This document shows positions 63,966 through 64,000 of a stretch of DNA of 64,000 nt, one piece after another. The notes beneath the pieces were generated by a model. That model had not been told where the DNA came from and searched no databases. It saw only the letters and a list, made by a program, of their open reading frames with translations. Within the stretch, counting starts at the first letter, position 1. Every line of letters starts with the position of its first letter. The stretch lies in contig NC_072449.1 in assembly GCF_027596085.1 (NCBI RefSeq), forward strand, positions 20,290,334-20,354,333. The letters are read 5' to 3'. The stretch is from Anoplopoma fimbria (Eukaryota; Chordata; Actinopteri; Perciformes; Anoplopomatidae). A program made the position numbers and the translations under genes.

Positions 63966-64000
63966 AGACATAGTAAAAGAAAAACAAGATTAAAAAAAAC

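Overview
The window is teleost fish nuclear DNA, most likely from a percomorph. It has vertebrate introns with GT-AG junctions, long CA/TG microsatellites and fragments that resemble dispersed repeats common in percomorph genomes. No prokaryotic genes, CRISPR arrays, viral genes or structural RNA genes were found. All identifications come from reading translated exons against remembered vertebrate proteins; no search was run.

Region 1 (1-31,230, + strand) is most of cux1, entered after its first exons. Ten exons (273-13,409) encode the N-terminal coiled coil. The transcript then has two outcomes. Splicing to 14,756 gives the nuclear cut-homeodomain factor: cut repeat 1, a truncated cut repeat 2, cut repeat 3 and the homeodomain, with the conserved end at 22,098. 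Splicing from 13,409 to 27,777 instead gives the Golgi-membrane isoform CASP, whose eight private exons end at 30,377. The two ends lie in series, so the long 22.1-27.8 kb stretch is the 3' UTR of one product and intron for the other.

Region 2 (31.2-49.9 kb) has no gene I can support. It holds microsatellites, several repeat fragments, an isolated CpG cluster, an RFX-like and E-box cluster, and a possible sh2b2 5' UTR exon near 40.3-40.5 kb.

Region 3 (49,945 to about 60.5 kb, + strand) is sh2b2 (APS adaptor), eight coding exons encoding a dimerization segment, PH domain, SH2 domain and C-terminal tyrosine motif. Its 3' UTR region contains an inverted-repeat element. CUX1 and SH2B2 are also neighbours in human 7q22, which supports both calls.

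Region 4 (61.9-63.4 kb, - strand) is the intronless gene dnajc30, a mitochondrial J-domain membrane protein, with a CCAAT-rich promoter. A retroelement-like tail lies at the right edge.

The two strongest oddities are in cux1. The first half of cut repeat 2 is missing although the flanking exons join in frame. The terminal exon also carries a -1 frame discrepancy between the homeodomain and the conserved C-terminus. I found no previously undescribed multi-gene system.
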